Source: an uncultured Lachnospiraceae bacterium
GTDB lineage: Bacteria > Bacillota > Clostridia > Lachnospirales > Lachnospiraceae
DNA length: 64,000 nt
Direction of reading: 5' to 3'
Assembly (NCBI GenBank): GCA_946403625.1
Contig: CAMJAP010000004.1
Coordinates: 1-64,000 of the forward strand
The notes beneath the pieces are model-generated. The model saw nothing but the letters and a program-made list of their open reading frames with translations, was not told where the DNA came from and made no database searches. The position numbers were made by a program, and so were the translations under genes. Positions 1 to 7,840 of the stretch are shown here, one piece after another (position 1 is the stretch's first letter; each line of letters opens with the position of its first letter).

Positions 1-50
1 TTGGTATGGTGCTCAGACTGCGTGTGCTGAACGGTGTAAATTCTTTTCAT
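1..50 (-). CDS. histidine phosphatase family protein, N-terminus only (runs off the window)
   Basis: An ATG at 48-50 follows a purine-rich GGGGGGATTGA ribosome site and opens a frame that is still open at the window edge. The 16 visible codons read MKRIYTVQHTQSEHHT. This resembles the start of clostridial histidine phosphatase (phosphoglycerate mutase-like) proteins, in which a short N-terminal strand is followed by the phosphate-binding histidine motif. Here QHTQSEHH would replace the usual RHGxT/N. Only the first strand and motif are visible, so the assignment rests on memory of the family start and is tentative. It would be the last gene of the minus-strand series on this side. Confidence 0.4.
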   Translation of the reverse strand, partial: MKRIYTVQHTQSEHHT

Positions 51-85
51 TCAATCCCCCCATCAGGTTGTAATGTGTCGTCAGT

Positions 86-186
86 TCAAAACTGTTTCCC
101 GATTTTCCTTGCCGACAGATATCCCGACAAATTGCGATTGTTTTCACATACACACAAATGTAAAAAGGGATTCATTTTAAAACCAT
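86..186 (-). other. Mini-ORFs behind a perfect ribosome site, possible gene remnant
   Basis: A textbook ribosome site (TAAGGAGGAATTACC, 187-201) is followed by ATG at 184-186, but the frame closes after four codons (MVLK, stop at 172-174). That stop overlaps a second ATG (173-175), which opens a 29-codon frame ending at 86. Such a strong site leading to a 4-codon ORF suggests a gene broken by mutation, or a translated leader for the downstream phosphatase gene. Nothing in the 29-residue peptide is recognisable. Confidence 0.25.
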
Positions 187-209
187 GGTAATTCCTCCTT
201 AATGCAATT

Positions 210-584
210 TTACGAATGACTATAAGTGTAGAGAATCTCCATATCACCATCCACAAAGCCAACGCCGACTCCGTTAAAACTCTTTAGCAGTTCAGAGTAT
301 TTTCCGTTGTCTAAATATTCTTGTAATATACTGAATACTTCCTGCAATATGCTCTCCCATCCGGAAACAGCAGTCCAAGCGAAGGGATTCTCGCGGGTTC
401 CGAAATCGGTTATTTCATCGCAAGCCCAATCAGAATCGGATTCGTCAAAAGTTGCTGTTCCGACAACTTCAAAGGACCAAGCGTCGTCTCCATCCTCGTA
501 TATATTAAACGCTATTCCCTTAATGTTGTCGAAAGATTGGTTTTCAAATACATGATCCAGCCAGTCTCTTATTTGTTCTTTCAT
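210..584 (-). CDS. Small acidic protein of the type found in SMI1/KNR4 immunity clusters
   Basis: A soluble acidic protein of 124 residues. There is no signal peptide or membrane segment. It contains a WACDE motif near residue 53 and a GVGVGFVDGD stretch near the C-terminus. I associate this pattern with small uncharacterised proteins encoded beside SMI1/KNR4 (SUKH) immunity proteins in Firmicutes, so an immunity or toxin-neutralising role is inference. The ATG at 582-584 was chosen because GGAG lies six bases upstream; an in-frame TTG at 596 would overlap that ribosome site. The next gene upstream (687-1292) is a SMI1/KNR4 protein with a very similar leader, and the two may have arisen as one module. 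Confidence 0.7.
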   Translation of the reverse strand: MKEQIRDWLDHVFENQSFDNIKGIAFNIYEDGDDAWSFEVVGTATFDESDSDWACDEITDFGTRENPFAWTAVSGWESILQEVFSILQEYLDNGKYSELLKSFNGVGVGFVDGDMEILYTYSHS

Positions 585-612
585 TGCATTCTCCAATTTG
601 ATTTTGTATTTC

Positions 613-642
613 TATAAAATACCTACTATTTCAAAATGTCAA
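613..642 (-). promoter_or_regulatory. Putative SigA promoter of the 210-584 gene
   Basis: On the minus strand a perfect TTGACA (637-642) is followed, after 18 bases, by TTTATA (613-618). It lies 29 bases upstream of the ATG at 584 and downstream of the SMI1 gene stop. The -35 is perfect and the -10 is weak. Confidence 0.4.
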
Positions 643-686
643 CATACTTAAAAGCTTCGATTTTTCCGTAGTATATATTGCCGTCC

Positions 687-1292
687 TTAGTCGTTGTCGC
701 TATACGATGTAAATATGTTCGGATGTTGAGTTAAAAGATCTTCCGGTAAAATATCACAATCCACTTTTCGGGTTGCCAGTTTATAGAGGAATTCTGTGAT
801 GGTCATATGGAACACCCGGCTGTCATCATCACCACCGCTATACGGATATACAACGATTTCGATATTTCCTTCCGTATAATTCCAATATAATTCGTCCCCA
901 AAACCGGTCATCGCCCATGGAAACAATCCCTTTCCGTTCTCATAAAATTGATACTGAAAGTCTGTCGGAAAGGACTTTTTCATGGCAAAGTATGCTTTCT
1001 TCATCGCTTTATATTGGTAATGTATATTGAGATATTGATTTTTACAAAACGGTGAAAATATCGTTAAACATTCATTGATTGAACCTGCACCATGTTTTTC
1101 GATCAGTTCTTTATAGTCCTCAGGAAAGATGATTCCGTATTCTTTTTCGGCACTTTCCCAATCAACCGCTTCATCTGTAGAACCGGAAAAACGCAGTACT
1201 CTTCTTAACTCTTTGTTCATGTTTCCGGTCTGTCTATTTTGGGGCGTTCTGGAAGAAAACTGTTTAAGCCATTCACTGATATGTTTGTACAT
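687..1292 (-). CDS. SMI1/KNR4 (SUKH) family protein
   Basis: A 201-residue soluble protein. The core SUKH signature is visible around residues 45-75: a tryptophan-led helix (WESAEKEYGIIFPEDYKELI), then a K-H-G-A-G-S-I-N turn and an LTIFSPF strand. The C-terminal half carries the WAMTGFGDELYWNY element typical of the fold. SUKH proteins are best known as immunity proteins against polymorphic or contact-dependent nuclease toxins; no toxin gene is visible here, so it would be an orphan immunity gene. The ATG at 1290-1292 is preceded by GGAGGATGAT; an in-frame TTG at 1304 would overlap that site. The leader CAAATTGGAG is shared with the neighbouring 210-584 gene. Confidence 0.82.
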   Translation of the reverse strand: MYKHISEWLKQFSSRTPQNRQTGNMNKELRRVLRFSGSTDEAVDWESAEKEYGIIFPEDYKELIEKHGAGSINECLTIFSPFCKNQYLNIHYQYKAMKKAYFAMKKSFPTDFQYQFYENGKGLFPWAMTGFGDELYWNYTEGNIEIVVYPYSGGDDDSRVFHMTITEFLYKLATRKVDCDILPEDLLTQHPNIFTSYSDND

Positions 1293-1381
1293 ATCATCCT
1301 CCAATTTGTTTTTTTATAAAGCTTATATTTTTATACCGATATCAGGCATTACATAGCCGGTTCCTTGATTAGCATTATTCA

Positions 1382-2260
1382 TCACCAGATCTCATCCAGA
1401 TAGTTTACCAAATGATCTATATATACATACTCATATGTGCCATCTGCATGGCGTAGCCTTCCAAGTACATGCGCAAAATATACATCTAATTGATCTCCGT
1501 TATGCAAGTCAATAATATACTTAACATGATGACCGGCGATCCATTCATCCGATGGATTCACCACATAATACTGCGTGGACCGAATCGTTTCCAACTGTTC
1601 GGTATCATCGCCATCCCATAGTACTTTGCCGTATTGATCTGTTACAGTGATCTGATCACCGCCTAATGTCTTGAATAAATTATTTTCATTATGCTCTTGG
1701 ACAACACGATCCAAAATAGCATACATATCCGGCGTGATTTCAAATAAATCTGCATTTGCCATCACATATCCGTATTCTTCTCCGATCAATAATATGAATT
1801 CATCATTGATCGTTAATTCATAATCGTCATAAGCAGCTGTATTATACAAATATTCTTCTTCATTTTTCGGAACAGAAAGCTTTGATAATTGATTAATCTG
1901 TTCGGACATTTGTTCCAGATCTTCACCATCCATATCAATCTGCTGACAAGGAAGCCATGCAGTAAGCATATCACCGGATGCAATATTATATCCTACATAA
2001 TAGCGTAGACTTATTGATTCAACATCCTCGGTGAATATTTTATCATCCTCTGTACTCTGAACCACAGGAATGGCTGTCGGATTTTCTGCTACCGTTACTG
2101 TCGTCTCCGGATCCTTATCCATAATCGGAGTCGGTTTCCGTTCTTCTTCCGGGCTGTTTTGCTGGATCTTCGTTTGTGTAGTATTTACTTGTTCACTATT
2201 ACCGCAAGCACATAAACTTCCGATTGCAATTATAGCGGATAATATGCTTTTAATTCTCAT
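1382..2260 (-). CDS. Putative lipoprotein of unknown function
   Basis: A 292-residue secreted lipoprotein. The N-terminus has a hydrophobic signal (SILSAIIAIGSL) and a CACG lipobox with the lipidated cysteine near residue 18-20. A Thr/Glu/Pro-rich spacer (about residues 25-70) follows, then a globular domain without a recognised motif. The ATG has an AAAGGA site upstream. It lies 41 bases downstream of the adenylate cyclase gene and could share its transcript. The mature domain alternates acidic and aromatic residues, as in many clostridial lipoproteins of unassigned role. I do not recognise a family, and no enzymatic function can be proposed. Confidence 0.75.
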   Translation of the reverse strand: MRIKSILSAIIAIGSLCACGNSEQVNTTQTKIQQNSPEEERKPTPIMDKDPETTVTVAENPTAIPVVQSTEDDKIFTEDVESISLRYYVGYNIASGDMLTAWLPCQQIDMDGEDLEQMSEQINQLSKLSVPKNEEEYLYNTAAYDDYELTINDEFILLIGEEYGYVMANADLFEITPDMYAILDRVVQEHNENNLFKTLGGDQITVTDQYGKVLWDGDDTEQLETIRSTQYYVVNPSDEWIAGHHVKYIIDLHNGDQLDVYFAHVLGRLRHADGTYEYVYIDHLVNYLDEIW

Positions 2261-2301
2261 AAATATTTCCTTTTCGTGTAATCATCAACCGGATTAACTG
2301 T

Positions 2302-5136
2302 TTATTTTCTCACGAAGCGGAATACATTCGCTTTGTCTTCCTCTGACATTTGTTTAATATAATCCAGATACAGATCGGTCACATAATCGTTCGTTCCGGC
2401 GTTGGCGATGTCCTGTAAAGCTTCCGCAGCCTCGGATCTTCTTCCCAGATGGAACAGACGGATTGCCTCGCGAAAGGCTTCCTGATTCGCCATACGTTCT
2501 TTTCGGCCCTCTTCGGTTAAGCAATCGAGGACTTCGTAAATAGCCTTAACTTCGTTGACGCCGGCTACCTGCACAATACCGAGATATCGCAAATTCAAAG
2601 ATTCCGGATCCTGTATCCGATCGATCGTATCTTTAGAGACCAGCATGGCAGTCTTATATTGCTTGGTCAGACTTTCCAGTCTGGAACTCAGGTTTACGGT
2701 ATCCGAAATCACGGTGCCCGCCAAACGTTCTTCTTCGCCTACGATACCGATCATAGACATACCGGTATGTACTCCGATTCCGATATTGATATCACTGATG
2801 TGCAGTTCTTTTGCGGTCTGCGGATCCAGAACGATTGCCTGATACAATTCGATACCGCATCGCACAGCATCGCCCGGGTTTTCAAACAATGCCATGACCG
2901 CATCCCCGATGTACTTATCTACAAAACCGTTGTTCTTTCGAACGATTGGCCCCATCTTACCATAGATCACGTTTACAAAAGAGAAATTTTCTTTTGCCGT
3001 CATCATCTCGGAATTGATCGAGAAGGATCGGATATCGCAAAACAGAACGGTTAATTCACTGCTTTTTGCATCACCCAGTGCCAGATCCGTAAACTTTTCT
3101 TTTCCGAGCAACTCTCGAAATTTCTCGGGTACAAATTTATAGTAGAATTTCTCTGTCGCATCTTTCTCTTTGAAAAGACGTTCCAGACTTTGACCCATTT
3201 CGTTTACTTCGGAACAGATCTCGCCAAGCTCATCCTTTGATCTATAGTTAATTCTGGAGGATAAGTTCCCTTCGGAAATCTCTTTTACCGTTTTGGTAGC
3301 CTTTTTGATAACGCGTAGATTGCCTGCTGTGAGCATTACGATCAACAGCGTCATTACGGAAATGATCATGAATCCATACAAAAACACTTTAAACAGGATA
3401 GCTCTTCTTTGCAAAAAGAGCGCGCCATTATCCGTACTAACCTTCAAATAGTATCTTCCGCTCGCATCGATGTCATGGATCCTTCCATATCCGGAAATCA
3501 TACTGTCTCTGTGGCTGTCCGTCCATAAAGAGCTCACCTCATTTGAAATGAACACATCTTCTTTGGAATCCGGAGCGTCTGTGAATTTGGCAAGTTCCCG
3601 ATAATAGAGCGGCATATAGACATCATCATCCCCGCAGAGCGTGATCAGCTCTTCTTTATCGTTGCGATACACGATAGAAAAGATATATGTTCTGCTCCAG
3701 TCTTGTGAAGCGCCCAATTGTTCCAGTTTTTCGCAAATCTCCTGATACGCTGCTCCGGTATTCTCATTTGAATGTAGTAATTTCGAAAAATCGTAATCTT
3801 CAAAAGAATTCCTGCCCAATTCACAAATGATACGCATCTGATCATCCATATTCTGAGCAATCTGTTCGTCGGAATAAATGTAGATCTTTACTGCTACAAG
3901 TGCGGTAAGCGTAATAAATACCGGCAGTAAAAGGACCAAATGCTTATACAAAAGTGTTTTCTTTCGGATGATAAGGTTAATGATCAGCGCATATATGGAA
4001 ATCATCATCAGACGAATAACAACTGCATTAAGTACCATAAGTGCTGTCGGATGAAACGAAATCTGAAGCTGCCGTTCCTGCAGAGAACCATCTGCATAAG
4101 TAAAGATACCATCCTTCAAACAAATGATCAGAGCATCGCTGTCGCTTCCTGCCATCCGATAAGAATCCATAGAAACGATCGGCGAACATTTATCTTCTGC
4201 AACAAGCGACAGATCGATCGCTTTTGTGACTTTTCCGTCTTTCAAGGTATAGATGCCATCGGGATTCTGTCTCTGCGCTACATAGAGGTCACCATTTACG
4301 ATGGTTGCAATATTAAAATAGGGACGCGTAGTCGCCTCGTTCGCCTGGAGTTCAAATTGATAAATGCTTTCTTTAAAAGACTCGTTAAATGCAACCTGAT
4401 ATGCCTGCCCGTCACTGCGAAGAAACATGAAACTGCCATCCATCGGAATGACACATGCCGTATAGGTGCCGTCTTCATCCGTCGAATAAAAATCGCTTTT
4501 GGTAAGAGCCTGACTCTTTGTATCGATAGAATATAGATACACTCCGCTCCTGTCCACGGAGGCAAAAGTGATCTCGCCATTATAATAATGTAATCCACTT
4601 AGAGTTAGGCCGCGGTTCCGATCCGAGGCATCATAATCGAATGAGCATACTTCGCCCAGATATCGATACTCTTTTGATAATTTGACGATCGTATCCTTCA
4701 GACAGATCGCATTTTCATCAAAATCGCTTCGGATCGCATAAATAATGCCCTCATCGGTGATCGCCATATCATGCGGATAAAAGTAATCATCCGTTGAGAT
4801 ATCGACAGTTACATTGCTGATCGTTGCGCAGATCTGTTCATTGGTATTTATTTGCAGGACGGAAGCGGTACCATTCAGTGTCTGGTCTGTGACGATCACT
4901 GCCAGCCCCTCTTGGTTTACGGAGAACCCTTCGATATAGTCCGGTGAAAACAAGGAAACAAAACTGCCGTTTGCATCTGTGATGCCGCGTGTATACGGAT
5001 AGATGGATCCTCGCGATGTCGAAACGATTACAAGGATGGCCGTGACCACAAAGATCACAAACCACCATCTTGCTTTCCCAAATATTTTGAATATAACGTT
5101 TTTCAGTCCCTTGAGAATATTTTTAACGCCATTCAT
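2302..5136 (-). CDS. Membrane adenylate/guanylate cyclase (class III) with extracellular sensor and HAMP domain
   Basis: A 944-residue receptor-type nucleotidyl cyclase. Layout: membrane segment at about 22-40; a long extracellular part (about 45-360) with repeating strand-turn units resembling a beta-propeller; membrane segments at about 364-390 and 398-420; a second extracellular region to about 575; a membrane helix at 580-603; a HAMP linker at about 604-660; and a class III cyclase domain at about 690-870. Metal-binding aspartates are visible in FCDIRSF (D701) and IGDAVMA (D745). K741 and D812 (SDTVNLSSRLE) match the adenine-specifying pair, so cAMP is the more likely product. The C-terminal 70 residues are helical, TPR-like. 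Ligand and output are unknown. It lies downstream of a phosphatase gene, with 48 bases between them. Confidence 0.85.
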   Translation of the reverse strand: MNGVKNILKGLKNVIFKIFGKARWWFVIFVVTAILVIVSTSRGSIYPYTRGITDANGSFVSLFSPDYIEGFSVNQEGLAVIVTDQTLNGTASVLQINTNEQICATISNVTVDISTDDYFYPHDMAITDEGIIYAIRSDFDENAICLKDTIVKLSKEYRYLGEVCSFDYDASDRNRGLTLSGLHYYNGEITFASVDRSGVYLYSIDTKSQALTKSDFYSTDEDGTYTACVIPMDGSFMFLRSDGQAYQVAFNESFKESIYQFELQANEATTRPYFNIATIVNGDLYVAQRQNPDGIYTLKDGKVTKAIDLSLVAEDKCSPIVSMDSYRMAGSDSDALIICLKDGIFTYADGSLQERQLQISFHPTALMVLNAVVIRLMMISIYALIINLIIRKKTLLYKHLVLLLPVFITLTALVAVKIYIYSDEQIAQNMDDQMRIICELGRNSFEDYDFSKLLHSNENTGAAYQEICEKLEQLGASQDWSRTYIFSIVYRNDKEELITLCGDDDVYMPLYYRELAKFTDAPDSKEDVFISNEVSSLWTDSHRDSMISGYGRIHDIDASGRYYLKVSTDNGALFLQRRAILFKVFLYGFMIISVMTLLIVMLTAGNLRVIKKATKTVKEISEGNLSSRINYRSKDELGEICSEVNEMGQSLERLFKEKDATEKFYYKFVPEKFRELLGKEKFTDLALGDAKSSELTVLFCDIRSFSINSEMMTAKENFSFVNVIYGKMGPIVRKNNGFVDKYIGDAVMALFENPGDAVRCGIELYQAIVLDPQTAKELHISDINIGIGVHTGMSMIGIVGEEERLAGTVISDTVNLSSRLESLTKQYKTAMLVSKDTIDRIQDPESLNLRYLGIVQVAGVNEVKAIYEVLDCLTEEGRKERMANQEAFREAIRLFHLGRRSEAAEALQDIANAGTNDYVTDLYLDYIKQMSEEDKANVFRFVRK

Positions 5137-5184
5137 GATCGTTCATCATCCTCGCGTTTTGAAAACTATTGCCCTGTGTCAGCA

Positions 5185-5952
5185 TTACTCAAATCTTACC
5201 GGAAACTCCTTCAGGTCATCCAAACGAAGGAAGATCATTCCGTTCTCGCGCTCGGCGGTTCCGTCGTAAAAGTCTTTCCCATAACTGCAACCACCATCGA
5301 TATCCGCCATATTGCCATTCCACAGTGCGGACAATCCAAAGGTCACCTTTTCGGGTGGCATTTCTCTTTTGGCATACTGGATCGGAACATGGCCCGTTAA
5401 AAAGGTGTAGTCGTGCTTCGAATACGGATCCAGGCCATATGCGCGGGAATCCTCACGATATATTGAGTTCCAGACTACATCATAAACAAAGCGGGGGTAT
5501 GCAAAGCGATATCGCTTATTCAGGATCCTCTCATCAAAATAAGAATGAGATAAGCAAAAAGTCTTACCGTTTACCTCTACCGTTTTGATCACATAGCGGT
5601 TTCTCAGCCATCCGAGCAGTCGTTTACGTGAAGATTCAGAAAGTTCAATATAATTTTTGAAGGTGATCTCGCCACCGTTAAAATCCAGCCAGATATTCGT
5701 TTCAAAGCCGTCGCATATCGGGGCGCCGTTCGGTTTTACCGAATACAGCATCATGAGCTCGTGATTACCGATGAGCAGATCCATGTTCTTGTGATTTTGG
5801 ATATACCGAAGGAGTTTGATGCCGTCCGGGCCGCGATCAATAGCATCGCCCAGCACATACAGAAAATCCGTATCGGAAAAACTGATCAAATCTAAACCTT
5901 TTTTAAACAAATTAAAATATCCGTGTATATCGGAAACTGCAAATATTGCCAT
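5185..5952 (-). CDS. Metallophosphoesterase, PPP serine/threonine phosphatase-like
   Basis: A 255-residue cytoplasmic phosphoesterase. The three signature blocks of the calcineurin-like PPP family are present: DIHG at residues 8-11, GDAIDRG near 36-42 and GNHE near 62-65; each supplies metal ligands for the dinuclear site. Later histidines (SHSYF, LTGHVP) fit the remaining metal ligands. Close relatives dephosphorylate phosphoproteins or diadenosine tetraphosphate; substrate cannot be decided from sequence. The ATG at 5952 has a weak AGG site. The gene precedes the adenylate cyclase gene on the same strand, which may mean co-transcription but does not by itself prove a shared pathway. Confidence 0.85.
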   Translation of the reverse strand: MAIFAVSDIHGYFNLFKKGLDLISFSDTDFLYVLGDAIDRGPDGIKLLRYIQNHKNMDLLIGNHELMMLYSVKPNGAPICDGFETNIWLDFNGGEITFKNYIELSESSRKRLLGWLRNRYVIKTVEVNGKTFCLSHSYFDERILNKRYRFAYPRFVYDVVWNSIYREDSRAYGLDPYSKHDYTFLTGHVPIQYAKREMPPEKVTFGLSALWNGNMADIDGGCSYGKDFYDGTAERENGMIFLRLDDLKEFPVRFE

Positions 5953-6005
5953 ATTAAATAAACCTGCTTATTCTGTTAACTGCCATTTACAGCCATACGC
6001 ATCCT

Positions 6006-6014
6006 ATTATAGCA
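6006..6014 (-). promoter_or_regulatory. Extended -10 promoter element upstream of the phosphoesterase
   Basis: On the minus strand TGCTATAAT is a perfect extended -10 element, located 54 bases upstream of the ATG at 5952 and just after the stop of the previous gene. No convincing -35 sits at the right distance, which extended -10 promoters tolerate. Confidence 0.45.
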
Positions 6015-6018
6015 TGTT

Positions 6019-6948
6019 TTATACTTTTCCTGTGTCATTTATGTCGTGATTCATGTTTTCTAATTTTTCTCGATCAAAACGAACAAAAGAGCAAATATAC
6101 CATTTTTTATTCCTTTTTATGGTTATTATACGATAAGAGTCTTCAAATCCGTAATTTTCTTCATTTCCGACTTGTTTCATAGAATAAACATCTCCATATT
6201 TAAGGCAGGCTTCTTCTGCTTCGAAGTGCGCATAAGCCTGTAAGGCAGGCATCTTCTTTGTAAATTTAACACTCATATGGGGTATATAATTCCGAAATAT
6301 TATGCCGGATTCGCGGTTTTGTTGCGCGGTCTTGAACACTTTAGCTACAAATGTCTGCTTATCTTCATATTGTTCATCATCTATGATGATCTCCTTAGCA
6401 AAGCATCGTTCAATTTTTTCTACGGAGCAGTCATCCATAGCTTTCCAAAACGCATTAATTATACCTTCTGAAGAAGCATATCCCTCTTTGGGGAGATTAA
6501 CTGTGTCATCATTCTTTTTTAAATCTCGCAGCAAATGACAGTAGGCTTCTAACGGATCTGTGATCACTGTGATGAAGGCAATCACGATCCAAAGCAACGC
6601 ATTGATCAAACAAACGGGTATGTTGGGAATTTTTTCATACGCATGCGCCCATATGATCAAATGCAAAGAAAAGCCAAAGAAAAAAAATAATATACGGGAT
6701 TTAAAATTTACGGATACTTTATCGCCTTTCCATTTTTCATCCGATTTTTTTCGAAACACATATTTAAAATACCTCGGTTTTCTTTTGAATACGCGATATA
6801 CGAATACTTGGGCGTATTTTTCATCCGTCAACGAATAAACTACTTTTGTTTGAGGCATGGACAAAATTTTCGCCAATATAACGAGTAGTATTCCCGGTAT
6901 GAATATCATTAACTGTATAAAAATATAAACCAAAAACTCCTTAGTCAT
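6019..6948 (-). CDS. Membrane protein with cytoplasmic or surface NTF2-like C-terminal domain, unknown function
   Basis: A 309-residue protein with a hydrophobic N-terminal helix (about 7-30), a basic loop, two further membrane helices (about 85-130) and a C-terminal globular domain (about 155-300). That domain begins with a pattern IINAFWKAMDDCSVEKIERCF, which closely resembles a segment in the lipoprotein at 7841-9097 (IMALWKGYANCSKEQLYSCF). The two neighbouring proteins therefore seem to share a domain, possibly NTF2/SnoaL-like with a conserved Trp and two Cys. Function is unknown. The start overlaps the stop of a 36-codon ORF, suggesting translational coupling. Base composition is more AT-rich than in most of its neighbours. 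Confidence 0.7.
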   Translation of the reverse strand: MTKEFLVYIFIQLMIFIPGILLVILAKILSMPQTKVVYSLTDEKYAQVFVYRVFKRKPRYFKYVFRKKSDEKWKGDKVSVNFKSRILFFFFGFSLHLIIWAHAYEKIPNIPVCLINALLWIVIAFITVITDPLEAYCHLLRDLKKNDDTVNLPKEGYASSEGIINAFWKAMDDCSVEKIERCFAKEIIIDDEQYEDKQTFVAKVFKTAQQNRESGIIFRNYIPHMSVKFTKKMPALQAYAHFEAEEACLKYGDVYSMKQVGNEENYGFEDSYRIITIKRNKKWYICSFVRFDREKLENMNHDINDTGKV

Positions 6949-7051
6949 GTGCCATAAACGTTCCTTTATTCAGTAATTCAACAATCCGTTCCAGTCTGTT
7001 TTGCAATATTTCTCCACCATACCATGGCTCCTTTTTACAGACGCTAATCAT
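6941..7051 (-). CDS. Possible 36-residue peptide ORF coupled to the downstream membrane protein
   Basis: ATG at 7049-7051 opens a 36-codon frame with a protein-like composition; the C-terminal part (RLERIVELLNKGTFMAHD) could form an amphipathic helix. Its stop overlaps the start of the 6019-6948 gene by eight bases. There is no clear ribosome site before the ATG, so it may instead be the tail of a decayed gene. Confidence 0.25.
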   Translation of the reverse strand: MISVCKKEPWYGGEILQNRLERIVELLNKGTFMAHD

Positions 7052-7073
7052 AATATAAAGAAATGCCGGAATT

Positions 7074-7829
7074 TTATGCTTTCGCAATCCCGGCACTCTT
7101 CAGTAGTAGTTTCGTATATTCTTCTTTCGGATTGCGATACAGATCATCCGGTGTGCCCTCTTCAATGATGTGGCCACCGTTCAGGATCAGGATACGATCG
7201 CAAAAATGGTACATCGTACGCAGATCATGAGAGATAAACAGCATTGCAAGGTTCTTCTTTTTGTGTAATTCCTGCATCAAAGACAATACCTGCGCCTGAA
7301 TGGTCACATCCAGTGCCGATACCGGCTCGTCCGCGATCAGCAGTTCCGGTTCCGTCATCAGTGCGGTACCGATGCAGATTCGCTGCCTTTGCCCACCGGA
7401 GAGTTCTCCGGGTTTGTGGATCATATAGCTTTCGTCCAGGCCGACTTCTTTGAGCATCTCGGCTACCCGGGCTTTTCTGGTTGCAGCATCCGGACGCAGG
7501 GCTTCGGGATCCCGTTTCGGAGCCAGTTTTAACGGTTCCTGCATGATCCAGCCGATGGTTTTGGCCGGATTTAAAGAACTGTACGGATCCTGAAATACCA
7601 TCTGCGGTGCTTTTGTATTAAGGGTAATACTGCCGCTCTCTACGGGAACCATACCGAGGATCGCTTTGGCGATGGTACTTTTTCCGCTGCCGCTCTCCCC
7701 GGCAAGTCCTACGATCTCACCGCGATGTATCGCAAAAGAGATGCCGTTCAATACGGTTTTCTTTTTGTCGTTTTTTCCGAAACTGACCGATACATTATTT
7801 AATTCTACCAGAGTGTTTGTTTCTGACAT
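7074..7829 (-). CDS. Oligopeptide/dipeptide ABC transporter ATP-binding protein (OppF/DppF-like)
   Basis: A 251-residue ATPase of the peptide/nickel ABC importer class. Walker A is GESGSGKST, the Q-loop region is MVFQDPYSSLNPA, the signature is LSGGQRQR, Walker B is LLIADEPVSALD and the switch histidine is in FISHD. The C-terminal extension is short, as in compact DppF/NikE-type subunits. The ATG at 7827-7829 was chosen because AGGA lies upstream and the domain starts directly after; longer frames would run into the lipoprotein gene. It is the partner of the OppD-like ATPase at 9369-10166 but is separated from the rest of the operon by the lipoprotein gene, which ends 11 bases upstream. Confidence 0.88.
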   Translation of the reverse strand: MSETNTLVELNNVSVSFGKNDKKKTVLNGISFAIHRGEIVGLAGESGSGKSTIAKAILGMVPVESGSITLNTKAPQMVFQDPYSSLNPAKTIGWIMQEPLKLAPKRDPEALRPDAATRKARVAEMLKEVGLDESYMIHKPGELSGGQRQRICIGTALMTEPELLIADEPVSALDVTIQAQVLSLMQELHKKKNLAMLFISHDLRTMYHFCDRILILNGGHIIEEGTPDDLYRNPKEEYTKLLLKSAGIAKA

Positions 7830-7840
7830 CTTGTTGTCCT

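Noticed and set aside
5185-5952. Phosphoesterase as a cAMP phosphodiesterase partner of the cyclase
   Set aside because: Its motifs (GDAIDRG, GNHE) are those of the PPP/Ap4A-type group rather than the cyclic-nucleotide class, so the link rests on neighbourhood only.
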